From Firmicutes bacterium UBA2058 (lineage in GTDB: Bacteria; Bacillota; Clostridia; Tissierellales; Sedimentibacteraceae), in contig DDAM01000062.1 in NCBI GenBank assembly GCA_002332905.1, positions 131,739 to 195,738 on the forward strand: DNA of 64,000 nucleotides, given 5' to 3'. Every line of letters starts with the position of its first letter. The stretch's first letter is position 1. The notes under the pieces were generated by a model. It had not been told where the DNA came from, ran no database searches, and worked only from the letters and a program-made list of their open reading frames with translations. The translations under genes and the position numbers were made by a program. Below, piece after piece: positions 54,332-62,156 of this stretch.

Positions 54332-54366
54332 GAAAAAAAGCCCCTACGGCAATAGGAGCTTTGAAG
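54332..54366 (+). terminator. Hairpin upstream of int
   Basis: AAAGCCCCTA and TAGGAGCTTT pair imperfectly around CGGCAA, with A-rich sequence before it. A weak terminator that may separate int from the upstream region. Confidence 0.45.
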
Positions 54367-54468
54367 TAATCTATACAGTCAATAGACTATATAATAGACC
54401 ACATACACGTTTATTATATCACGTCTATTGATTATTGTACAAGAAAAAATTAATAGGAGTGATATAAT

Positions 54469-55518
54469 ATGCCAATTTATAAAGATGAAAAACAAAACAC
54501 CTGGTACGCATCATTTTATTACAATACGTGGAATGGTGAGAGAAAGAAAAAACTTAAAAGAGGTTTTGAGAAAAAGAAAGATGCTGCAGATTGGGAGCGT
54601 GAATTTCTAAGAAAAGAAAAAGCCTCTCCAGATATGACATTAAACTCTCTAGTAGAGCTTTATATGGAAGATATGTCTACCAGGTTAAAAGCTTCCACTA
54701 TTGAAAATAAAAAAGCTATGATTAACACAAAGCTATTACCAGTATTAGGAGATATGCAAATCGACCAAATTAAACCTACAACCATACGCAAATGGCAGAA
54801 TGATATAATTAATCAAGGCTATGCTAAAACCTACTTAAAAACTATAAACAATCAAATTACAGCTATATTCAATTATGCTGTTAAATATTATGAGCTAAAA
54901 GAAAACCCATGCCATAAAGCTGGAAGTATGGGAAAGAAAAAAGCTGATAGTATGGACTTTTATACTACAGAGGAATTTAAGGCAGTTATTGAAAAAGTGC
55001 ATAAACCACATATCAAAATGGGATTAGAAGTATTATATTGGACTGGTATGCGTATAGGCGAATTATTGGCCTTAACATTGAATGATATTGACTTTGAGTG
55101 TAAAACTATTACCATTAATAAATCGTATCAAAGAATAGCAAGAGAGGACCACATAACAGAGCCCAAGACACCAAAGAGTAATAGAGTTGTATTAATACCT
55201 GGATTCTTATGTGATGAGCTTCAGGAGTATATTAAATCCCTTTATGAAGTATCTCCAGATGAAAGACTATTTCCTTTTGTTAGGTCATTATTTAATCACG
55301 AATTAAAAACTGCAGCCACTAAAGCTGATATAAAAATAATAAGACTGCATGATTTAAGACACTCACACGCGTCATTATTAATAGAGCTTGGCTTTTCTCC
55401 TCTGCTTATAGCTGAAAGATTAGGCCACGAGAATATAGAAACAACACTTCAAACATATAGTCATTTGTACCCTAATAAACAGGCTGAGTTGATTGAGAAG
55501 TTGGAGAATATGATTTGA
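54469..55518 (+). CDS. int: Tyrosine integrase of the element
   Basis: This 349-residue integrase has an N-terminal arm-binding domain (SFYYNTWNGERKKKLKRGFE), a SAM-like core-binding domain (LVELYMEDMSTRLKASTIEN) and a catalytic domain with WTGMRIGELLALT (R), LHDLRHSHASLL (HxxR), LGHENIETTLQTYSHLY (H and Tyr). It starts at ATG 54469 behind ATAGGAG. Sits 1.9 kb from the right core, with a toxin-antitoxin module between. guaA-directed integration is inferred from att sites. Confidence 0.93.
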   Translation: MPIYKDEKQNTWYASFYYNTWNGERKKKLKRGFEKKKDAADWEREFLRKEKASPDMTLNSLVELYMEDMSTRLKASTIENKKAMINTKLLPVLGDMQIDQIKPTTIRKWQNDIINQGYAKTYLKTINNQITAIFNYAVKYYELKENPCHKAGSMGKKKADSMDFYTTEEFKAVIEKVHKPHIKMGLEVLYWTGMRIGELLALTLNDIDFECKTITINKSYQRIAREDHITEPKTPKSNRVVLIPGFLCDELQEYIKSLYEVSPDERLFPFVRSLFNHELKTAATKADIKIIRLHDLRHSHASLLIELGFSPLLIAERLGHENIETTLQTYSHLYPNKQAELIEKLENMI

Positions 55519-55600
55519 TTATTTATTTAAAGTTAATATAAAATTAAAACGAGCTATATTGTTAGCTCGTTTACTTAGTTATAATATTATTTAACTATTA

Positions 55601-56323
55601 TTAATTATTTGACATATAATCTATAATCAAATCTTTTGATATAACACAACTCTCCCCTAAACCATTCTTATATACAGTATACCAAGGAGTTCCTTTTTTA
55701 TGTGTTTTTTCTATTAGGCTACTAGCTTCGTGTTTTTCGTATCTATCTATTATAGTATCTAACACTTGTATAATTTTACTATAACCTTCTAAACTGGATA
55801 ATCTTGAGGAAACTATAAGTTTTTCTCTATCGTCATAGTGTATTTTTTTATTTTTATATATCTTATAATCTTCATACACTTCTGGTATAACTGGGCCATA
55901 CCTCCAAGCTTGAAAATCATAATCATAAATATCATCTTTATATTTTTTAAAATATTCACACCAGTAAAAATATAATAACTTTTGCAATTCTATATGCGTA
56001 CAATCTCTTCTGCTCAATATAGCTTTTGCAATATCATTTACAGTTGGTACTGTATCTTTGGCAATAATACTTTTAAAATCTTGATATCCATTAGATTTTA
56101 CTACATCACTGAAAAACTTGTCATAATCAGACACACTCTCCCAGCTCTTGTCTTCTAATTGAAGGTGATGAAATCCAAAAGTAATATGATTAAATTGTTT
56201 CTTTAACTTTTCGAAATTATATAGAAACTCTTTACAATCTGTCATATTATCACATGAATAATGATATGAAACTCTTCTTTTTAACGTGTATGAACTATAA
56301 ATTAGTATTAAATGTTGATACAT
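55601..56323 (-). CDS. Panacea-domain (DUF4065) protein, probable antitoxin
   Basis: This 240-residue protein has an N-terminal 85-residue extension and then a Panacea/SocA-like domain: VNDIAKAILSRRDCTHIELQ then KLLYFYWCEYFKKY. DYDFQAWRYGPVIPEVYEDY and THKKGTPWYTVYKNG follow near the C-terminus. Panacea domains serve as antitoxins for diverse toxins, including RelA/SpoT-type toxSAS. It starts at ATG 56323 behind GGAGGG, 15 bp after the toxin gene, so the pair is one operon. Confidence 0.75.
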   Translation of the reverse strand: MYQHLILIYSSYTLKRRVSYHYSCDNMTDCKEFLYNFEKLKKQFNHITFGFHHLQLEDKSWESVSDYDKFFSDVVKSNGYQDFKSIIAKDTVPTVNDIAKAILSRRDCTHIELQKLLYFYWCEYFKKYKDDIYDYDFQAWRYGPVIPEVYEDYKIYKNKKIHYDDREKLIVSSRLSSLEGYSKIIQVLDTIIDRYEKHEASSLIEKTHKKGTPWYTVYKNGLGESCVISKDLIIDYMSNN

Positions 56324-56338
56324 ACTTCATCCCTCCTT

Positions 56339-56995
56339 TTAATATTTTATTACCCAATCAGTATATTCTTTTTTATAAGTTTCGTGAGAGTTTAAATTAT
56401 TTTCCTCATCTGTTTTATCCCAGATTTGCAGTTCTATAGGAAAAGCGGTGTTGCATGGACCTTGAAAATAAATATGAAATCCTTTATAAAATTCATTTTC
56501 TTTTATATAACATCTCACTCTACTTAGACTACTTATGTATTCTATTAATTCCTCTATAATATATGGATATGAACTATCAATGATCCTAATTCCTAGTAAA
56601 TCATTTAAATATTTATTTATTGGAAATTTTCCTTCACACTCTTCCATTTTTTTTGATAATTTTAAAATTATAGAGCCTGGATTTTTGGTTCTCCCTATTA
56701 TTTTTACCCCTAAATCATTATTTATTCTAAATAATAATTTTACATATAATAAATCTAAAGAATTTATATAACTATTCATATAAATTTTAAAGTTTTCATT
56801 AATAATCTTATTGTTTTTATCAAAAATATGATTCACTAGGGTTTTCTTCAAATCAATAGGATTTTTATGACCCTTTACCCATTCTAAAAAATGTTTATTA
56901 TGTTCTTCTAGAATAATATCCACTATTAATTTATATTTATCTATGATATAATCTTGATTAATAATTTTAGACTTATTATATGCTAAATTCTCCAC
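56339..56995 (-). CDS. RelA/SpoT-type nucleotidyltransferase, probable toxSAS toxin
   Basis: About 218 residues from GTG 56995 behind TGGGGAT. A longer frame to 57097 contains the promoter (TTGAAA at 57069-57064, 18 bp, TATACT at 57045-57040), so it cannot be wholly translated from that transcript. The synthetase motifs are IGRTKNPGSIILKLSKKMEE, YLNDLLGIRIIDS, YKGFHIYFQGPCN and FPIELQIWDKTDEE. No HD hydrolase or TGS domain. Toxic pyrophosphorylation of nucleotide or tRNA is inferred from family knowledge and the Panacea partner. Confidence 0.72.
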   Translation of the reverse strand: MENLAYNKSKIINQDYIIDKYKLIVDIILEEHNKHFLEWVKGHKNPIDLKKTLVNHIFDKNNKIINENFKIYMNSYINSLDLLYVKLLFRINNDLGVKIIGRTKNPGSIILKLSKKMEECEGKFPINKYLNDLLGIRIIDSSYPYIIEELIEYISSLSRVRCYIKENEFYKGFHIYFQGPCNTAFPIELQIWDKTDEENNLNSHETYKKEYTDWVIKY

Positions 56996-57255
56996 GCTAT
57001 AATATCCCCAATATTTACTTTTGAAAATGAAGCTTATTAAGTATACCATTTTTTTACATAATATTTCAAGTACTATTTTTAATAATAGAACCAACAAATA
57101 CTATATATACTATTAAAAAATAATAAATAAAATTATTTATTAATGTTTTTTTAATAAAAGTAAATATTATATTATATATATACCCACTTATATGTTTGTT
57201 ACACACTATTAATAATATACTTAAATATAAAAAATTACAATACCCATATTCATTT

Positions 57256-57274
57256 ATGATACTATTATGATACT
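57256..57274 (+). repeat. Integrase arm-type repeat, right end
   Basis: TGATACTAT-TATGATACT. The same direct repeat as at 40491-40509 and 58576-58594. Located about 103 bp before the right core. Confidence 0.6.
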
Positions 57275-57376
57275 AAAAAAATAAAAACCACATTATTTTA
57301 TATAAAATATAAATAATAGTGGCACTGAAATCATTGAAAATACAGCATTAAAAAATATATAAATTCTAAAGTAGTT

Positions 57377-57387
57377 GAGTGGGAGTA
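57377..57387 (+). other. attR core of the 17-kb element
   Basis: GAGTGGGAGTA, 10 of 11 matches to the guaA core. Preceded by AAATTCTAAAGTAGTT, which also precedes the third core at 58692. Confidence 0.7.
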
Positions 57388-57395
57388 GTAATTAT

Positions 57396-57440
57396 ATACG
57401 CTATAAGCTTTGAAATTAACAGGTTTATAGCGTTATTTAT
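57396..57440 (+). terminator. Terminator just outside the attR core
   Basis: ACGCTATAA and TTATAGCGT arms around about 16 nt, followed by TATTTATTTTTAT. Confidence 0.6.
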
Positions 57441-57513
57441 TTTTATATCGTACATAAAACGTACAACTTTATATTTGCACACATTTTATATTATATAACG
57501 AACATTGCCCATC

Positions 57514-57650
57514 TTGACAAATGTAAAATTCTGGTATATTATGTAGGCAAGCAAAATAAATAACGGTGCCCCACACCGTTCTAATTAAATTGAAAGCCAG
57601 TTCCCTTAAGAACTGGCTTTCCCCTGTTTTTGGGATAAAAATGCATTATC
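57514..57650 (+). ncRNA. Candidate small RNA with promoter and terminator
   Basis: TTGACA (57514-57519), 17 bp and TATTAT (57537-57542). The transcript would start near 57549 and hold AACGGTG/CACCGTT (57562-57580) and the perfect stem GAAAGCCAGTTC/GAACTGGCTTTC (57592-57621), then CCCCTGTTTTT. No open frame lies within. A type I antitoxin or regulatory RNA is possible. Confidence 0.5.
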
Positions 57651-57699
57651 TTTCGTAGTAATTCTTTAATAATTAAAATTGTTACATTTTTAAAATAAA

Positions 57700-57725
57700 A
57701 AACCTCGGATTGCTCCGAGGCTAAT
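57700..57725 (-). terminator. Terminator after the 93-residue membrane gene
   Basis: GCCTCGGAGCAATCCGAGG on the minus strand followed by TTTTTTATTTT. Confidence 0.8.
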
Positions 57726-57729
57726 TTTC

Positions 57730-58011
57730 TTATTTACTTTCAAATTCTTTCATTCTTCTTTCATGTTCAATATCTTTTATCGTTCCTGCAATTAAAAGAC
57801 ATCCTCCCATTACAACAAAGATTAAAGCCATTACCATAAATCCAGTAAAATAATTTCCATTAATTATATAATTATAGGCATCTCCGCCAACATACGCATT
57901 TACCGCTTTTTCTCGAAAGAGTTCGCCGTTATTATATGCTAATAATTTGTGCATACCTAATAAAAATGGAATTATAGCCAAAGCCATTATTCTTTTCCCT
58001 AATTTCGTCAT
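57730..58011 (-). CDS. Two-helix membrane protein, unknown
   Basis: This 93-residue protein begins MTKLGKRIMALAIIPFLLGM, then FTGFMVMALIFVVMGGCLLI and a charged tail (DIEHERRMKEFESK). ATG 58011 behind TTGGAGG. It has its own terminator, so it is probably expressed. Lies within the older insertion remnant. Function unknown. Confidence 0.6.
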   Translation of the reverse strand: MTKLGKRIMALAIIPFLLGMHKLLAYNNGELFREKAVNAYVGGDAYNYIINGNYFTGFMVMALIFVVMGGCLLIAGTIKDIEHERRMKEFESK

Positions 58012-58179
58012 GTTTTTTAGTCCTCCAAGTTTTATATTTATGGTAATATTTTACTGCATTATTGTATTTATTTCAACAGACACTTGTTCGACTCTGTTCG
58101 ACACTATTCGACTTTAATAACAATAAAAAATATCTGTAGATTAGCCCCGGCTATTGTATATCTTTCACTAACTTTCTAT

Positions 58180-58420
58180 ATAAGTCTTTAGGATAAAGGT
58201 GTGACAACATAAAATTTCTAAATTCTGTTATATCGGATTTTCTTGACTCGGCTTTAATTGTTAATAATTTATCATAATTTTTGATTTTATAACTTTTTTA
58301 CATATTTAATTTTGCATTCTGTATTGTATTATCATTCTTACCCTGTTCCAACTCTTTACAAATCTGCTCAAAATTATTTAATGTATTTAAATTCCTTTCC
58401 ATACAACAATTATTTACATA
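58180..58420 (-). pseudogene. Decayed copy of the element's two-helix membrane protein gene
   Basis: ATTTTCTAAATTC...GATTTTCTTGACTCGGCTTTAA matches the intact gene's region around 43300-43350, and TTCCATACAACAATTATTTACATAAAAAGACACC matches its upstream region around 43525-43565. Stops and a deletion break the frame. Evidence that the remnant and the 17-kb element are related. Confidence 0.6.
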
Positions 58421-58575
58421 AAAAGACACCTCCACGCTGAATGGTCTGGTCTAGCTCCACAAGAGCATTAACCTATAGCTTGTACTAATTTTAAATTGCC
58501 ACATAAGAAAAATAATGGTAATATATTAATATTGATTACTAAATGAATAAAAAAAGGAAAATAGAGTATAAGTTT

Positions 58576-58594
58576 ATGATACTATTTTGATACT
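58576..58594 (+). repeat. Third integrase arm-type repeat
   Basis: TGATACTATT-TTGATACT, third copy, about 98 bp before the core at 58692. Confidence 0.55.
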
Positions 58595-58691
58595 AAAAAA
58601 TAAAAACATATAATTTAAATAAAATATAAATAGAAGTAGCACTGAAATTATTGAAAAACAATATTAAAAATATTTAAATTCTAAAGTAGTT

Positions 58692-58702
58692 GAGTGGTAA
58701 TG
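58692..58702 (+). other. Outer att-like core
   Basis: GAGTGGTAATG, 9 of 11 matches to the guaA core. Marks the end of the mobile region; ordinary chromosome follows. Confidence 0.55.
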
Positions 58703-58784
58703 GTAATATAGGTTGGAGAAAGCCAGTGTTTATGCGGATTGCAAACATTTGTTTAGTTCTTTGTAACAATTTTGCATTACTCTC

Positions 58785-58815
58785 TTGACTCTTCCTTTAG
58801 GGAATCCTTTATACT
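58785..58815 (+). promoter_or_regulatory. MerR-type promoter with 19-bp spacer
   Basis: TTGACT, 19 bp containing TTCC-TTTA-GGGAA, and TATACT. The long spacer with a dyad is typical of promoters that MerR proteins untwist. Directly precedes the merR-like gene, so autoregulation is likely. Confidence 0.75.
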
Positions 58816-58854
58816 AAGTTTATCCCTAGTAATTTAGAAAAGAGGTCGAAACAA

Positions 58855-59835
58855 GTGAACAACCTAATCAAAATCAAAGATGTGTCAAGCAAATATGACA
58901 TAACAGCACGTACACTGCGTTATTATGAGGACATGGGATTGCTGTCCAGCACCCGAAGCGATGACTACGCATATAGAATGTACGACGAAAACGCTGTTAG
59001 GCGGCTTGAACAAATACTCATTTTACGCAAGCTAAATATCAGTATAAAAGACATTCAACGTGTTTTCAACACTTCCGGTTCCGATGTAGTTTTAGAAGTG
59101 CTGGGAAAAAAAGTACAGAACATAGACGACGAGGTTGCGCTTTTGCATGAGTTGAAAGAAATCGTGCTGGATTTTATACGCGAAATCGAACAAGTGAACT
59201 TTGCAGACAACTCCGACATAAAACTGCTGTATAATAAGGCTAAAGAGATTGAAACACAATTGATAAGCGTTGACTATATTGGCAAGCCCTCAAATATAAA
59301 CCGCTTGATTGAAATAACGGAAAAATTAGATAAAAAAATTCCTGATATAATGGTCATTAGGATACCGGGATTCAAAGCGGTAACGTGCGGCGATCAACCG
59401 TGGGGAGAAATGTTTAAAGAAGGCGGATATATGTACCAATTGTGGCAATATTGTCATTTGTATAAGAGTGTGATTTTCGATTGTTTTGATTTTTTGCTGA
59501 CTAAAAATGACAAAGCTGAATGGATATGTGCCGTTAAAGATGGTGTTACCAATGCGGATGTAAGCCCTTTTAAATTGTTCGATTTTCCGGGAGGCTTATA
59601 CGCTATGGCAGTCAGTATTGACGAAGATAATGAGAGCATACACAAAGTGGAAGATAAAGTTCGCCGATGGATTGAAAGTACAAATTTTGAGCTTGACAAA
59701 GGCCGCAATGTTATGTTCAATATGCCTTATCTATATGAAGATGGAAGAGATATTGCCTATAAAGACATAGAAAAGGGACTTGGTTACAAACAAATGCAAA
59801 GATATTTTCCAATCAAGCTAAAAGAAGGAATATAA
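58855..59835 (+). CDS. MerR family regulator with effector-binding domain
   Basis: This 326-residue protein begins at GTG 58855 behind AGAGGT. The HTH reads DVSSKYDITARTLRYYEDMG then LLSSTRSDDYAYRMYDENAV, with a coiled-coil linker near residues 85-120. The C-terminal part (about 155-326) is a GyrI-like or unknown effector domain with tryptophans and FDFPGGLYAMAVS. It heads an operon with two downstream genes. Confidence 0.88.
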   Translation: MNNLIKIKDVSSKYDITARTLRYYEDMGLLSSTRSDDYAYRMYDENAVRRLEQILILRKLNISIKDIQRVFNTSGSDVVLEVLGKKVQNIDDEVALLHELKEIVLDFIREIEQVNFADNSDIKLLYNKAKEIETQLISVDYIGKPSNINRLIEITEKLDKKIPDIMVIRIPGFKAVTCGDQPWGEMFKEGGYMYQLWQYCHLYKSVIFDCFDFLLTKNDKAEWICAVKDGVTNADVSPFKLFDFPGGLYAMAVSIDEDNESIHKVEDKVRRWIESTNFELDKGRNVMFNMPYLYEDGRDIAYKDIEKGLGYKQMQRYFPIKLKEGI

Positions 59836-59857
59836 AAAAATAAATGGAGGAATTATT

Positions 59858-60334
59858 ATGAACAAGTATGAAAAAGCAATGAAACTTATGGAAGAATTCT
59901 GCGGAAATGGTAAGGACAACCTTATTGCTCTTGCAACTATTGCATTGTCCCCGAACGCTGGTGGCAATCCCCGCCCTGCTGTCCGTATGGTTGATGCCTA
60001 TTATGAAGACGGTGTGTTCTATATTTCTACAGATGCGAATAAAAATAAAACGCTGGAAATTGGGAAAAACAACGAGATTTCCATCTGCGGGTTAGACTTA
60101 TTTGTTGCTCAAGGAACGGCTGAAAATCTAGGTTGGGTAAAAGACGAGAGAAACGCGGAAATAAGAGCAAAGATGAAAAAAATCTTCACATGGTTCGATG
60201 CGCATGGCGACGAAGATAACCCGAACTCAATCGTTCTACGTATCACTCTTACGGAAGGAACGATAACTGATAACGAACAAAAATACGGTGAATGGCAGTA
60301 TAAAGTTGACTTTGCTAAGAAAGAAGTGAAATAA
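59858..60334 (+). CDS. Pyridoxamine 5'-phosphate oxidase-like flavin protein
   Basis: This 158-residue split-barrel protein has LIALATIALSPNAGGNPRPA, VRMVDAYYEDGVFYISTDAN then KNKTLEIGKNNEISICGLDL. These are features of small FMN- or F420-binding PPOX-like proteins. It starts at ATG 59858 behind TGGAGG. Codon use is richer in G and C than in the neighbouring prophage region. Exact reaction unknown. Confidence 0.8.
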   Translation: MNKYEKAMKLMEEFCGNGKDNLIALATIALSPNAGGNPRPAVRMVDAYYEDGVFYISTDANKNKTLEIGKNNEISICGLDLFVAQGTAENLGWVKDERNAEIRAKMKKIFTWFDAHGDEDNPNSIVLRITLTEGTITDNEQKYGEWQYKVDFAKKEVK

Positions 60335-61405
60335 ATGCGCAAGACACTCAAAGATATGGCAAAACACTTAAAAAATGTTATTACGTCGGAAATACCTGAA
60401 ACATATACAATTAATCCTATGTTTGAAAATATTTCAAACAAGGAAGACATTCGAGAAGGAGTTCTTGCGTTCAGAAACTTTTTGTATCGGTTTTGTGATG
60501 TTTTGATTGTTGAAGGTGATTCGTATGACAATCATAAAAAGATTGCTCACGTATTTGATGACCGCGTTACTATTTCGGTATATTATCCATTTCTACACAA
60601 TGTGAAATGCTTATTGTTGAATATAGGTCTTCATGGCGTGCTAACAGAAAGTGCTGAATCCCTTACCGTCGGAAACAATATATTCAACACGAAAATTCCC
60701 GTTTCAAAAAGCATTCAATGCTTGAGATTCTTGACTGATTGTGGCATATTGATTGATGGTATAGATTTAAACGACAAAAAGCCAGATTTATTAAAAGCGG
60801 AAAGAATTAATATTTCGTATCCTGATCATCCTGCGATGTTAACAGGCTTAAAGGTAATGGCAACAGCCGAGATAGAGTTTGGAACAAACGTCAATAAATT
60901 CAAGGCAATCAGCTATTGCCGCTTCTCCGATATTTTATTGCGATGTGATTACAGAGTATTAAAAAATGATGAAACTGATGTGATTTCTATAATAAAAGAT
61001 ACTATGAAACCGTTATCTGCCAATGTGCAAGATTTTATATTGCAGTTACATCAACGTTATTTGGATAAAGGTCTTAAATGCAATGTGGAAATAAAAGATT
61101 TATGGATAAAAATTAAATATTCTTATAAAAGTAAAGAGATATGGGGAATTAATGTATCACTTAATAATGGCTATCAAATAAACATCAAAGCGAAAAACAC
61201 GCATAAATACGCTGATACCATCGAAAAATTCCCTTCATCTATACAAGAAATGATTGAAAAAGGCTATGGCTGCGGAATAAAAAGAGGGATAAGCGATCAT
61301 TGTAATGGAGGTTGCCAAGGGTTTCGTTTTTCACTGGATGACTCGATTATTGATATAAGAAATGCTGTCGAAGCTTGGCTTGACACGGAATTGTCATTTA
61401 TATAG
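60335..61405 (+). CDS. Conserved protein of unknown function (356 residues)
   Basis: The ATG lies immediately after the preceding stop, so translation is coupled. The protein begins MRKTLKDMAKHLKNVITSEI. A central YYPFLHNVKCLLLNIGLHGV and SVSLNNGYQINIKAKNTHKY are followed by a cysteine motif GYGCGIKRGISDHCNGGCQG near 330. It resembles unannotated clostridial proteins found next to MerR regulators; no domain assigned. The Cys cluster could bind a metal. Confidence 0.7.
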   Translation: MRKTLKDMAKHLKNVITSEIPETYTINPMFENISNKEDIREGVLAFRNFLYRFCDVLIVEGDSYDNHKKIAHVFDDRVTISVYYPFLHNVKCLLLNIGLHGVLTESAESLTVGNNIFNTKIPVSKSIQCLRFLTDCGILIDGIDLNDKKPDLLKAERINISYPDHPAMLTGLKVMATAEIEFGTNVNKFKAISYCRFSDILLRCDYRVLKNDETDVISIIKDTMKPLSANVQDFILQLHQRYLDKGLKCNVEIKDLWIKIKYSYKSKEIWGINVSLNNGYQINIKAKNTHKYADTIEKFPSSIQEMIEKGYGCGIKRGISDHCNGGCQGFRFSLDDSIIDIRNAVEAWLDTELSFI

Positions 61406-61458
61406 TATAAGCATTAGTAAAACATAGTGGAAAAATACTATATTGTCTACTTCTACAT

Positions 61459-61490
61459 AAAAAAGCAACAGATTAATTTCTGTTGCTTTA
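61459..61490 (+). terminator. Terminator of the merR operon
   Basis: AAAGCAACAGA and TCTGTTGCTTT form an 11-bp stem. It lies 50 bp after the last stop. Confidence 0.75.
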
Positions 61491-61514
61491 ACTATGGATT
61501 TATATTTATATTAA

Positions 61515-61872
61515 TCCATTTAACTTCTTTATTGACTCTCTATCATTTTGTAACATCTCACCAGCTAATTTTCTTGATTATCATCTAAGTTATCCCTTAA
61601 AAATTTTATACCTCTCATAACTTGAACCCGATTCCATTATCACCCATTTTTCCTTTTATACCGAGATTTTCATCTGTTCTACCTCCTATATTTTGAATGT
61701 AGCTTGCTAATATCTCAGTATTCTTCCTGTGTTGATTTTGAATGTCTTGAAAAGTTGTTTTAACACTCTCGTCTTCTACTTTGCTTATAAAATTATTAAA
61801 ATTTTCTATTGTCATATATTCACCTTGCAATAGTTCATTAAGTGATTTTGTTAATTCTACTTTATTATCCAA
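61515..61872 (-). pseudogene. DUF2383 ferritin-like protein, broken
   Basis: TTG 61872 behind AGAGGT starts MDNKVELTKSLNELLQGEYM, then NFISKVEDESVKTTFQDIQN and LGIKGKMGDNG, typical of DUF2383. The frame stops at 61615. Its usual end is visible out of frame further on (SRKLAGEMLQNDRESIKKLN then GLI). TTATGAGAGGTATAAAATT occurs both at the gene start and at 61602-61620, so a deletion or slippage between direct copies is likely. Confidence 0.6.
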
Positions 61873-61887
61873 TTTTATACCTCTCAT

Positions 61888-62156
61888 AATAATTTATTAT
61901 GAGCTTATTTTTCCACCGATTTGTAAATCTATTCTTATTTTTATCTGATAGTTTTTTCAATATAATTTAATGTATAAATTCCAAAATCTACACATTTCTT
62001 TTTTAACAAGACTCATATAAATACTTATTCCTAACCTAATCTATTTATTATATATCCAAGATTACTACCTGTTTATTAACATCTAGGACAATTTGTATTG
62101 CAACCAGTACAAAACCAACTTATAATTTTTCTCTTTTTTTCTTAACCAATTATCCT
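61888..62156. other. Intergenic stretch without a gene
   Basis: No usable start with SD seen. A short minus-strand frame ending SWFCTGCNTNCPRC near 62080-62120 lacks a start codon. Confidence 0.4.

Larger units (their letters stand above)
40422..57387. mobile_element. Integrated phage-satellite-like element at guaA (about 17 kb)
   Basis: It is bounded by a GAGTGGGAATA core at the guaA stop and GAGTGGGAGTA at 57377-57387, with integrase arm-like repeats inside both ends. Rightward genes are cI-like repressor, two Xis/HTH proteins and integrase. Leftward genes are cro-like, Rha-type, small proteins, replisome organiser, helicase loader, J-domain protein, cold-shock protein, a single HK97 capsid protein, HNH nuclease and sigma-like factor. 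Terminase large subunit, portal, protease, tail and lysis genes are absent. This suggests a capsid-carrying satellite or a heavily reduced prophage. Several internal genes are broken, so mobility may depend on a helper or be lost. Confidence 0.8.
57388..58702. mobile_element. Remnant of an earlier guaA-targeted insertion
   Basis: Bounded by the cores at 57377 and 58692. About 130 bp before each core are homologous, including the arm-type repeat, AAAATATAAATA and AAATTCTAAAGTAGTTGAGTGG blocks. The interior holds a candidate small RNA, a two-helix membrane gene and a decayed copy of the element's membrane-protein gene. It looks like the right end of a related element after large deletion. Confidence 0.65.

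Noticed and set aside
56995..57097. Extended start of the RelA/SpoT-like toxin
   Set aside because: The interval contains a TTGAAA/TATACT promoter and no SD; GTG 56995 has TGGGGA upstream.
62080..62120. Cys-rich peptide ending SWFCTGCNTNCPRC
   Set aside because: No start codon or SD between the upstream stop and the peptide; about 21 codons only.
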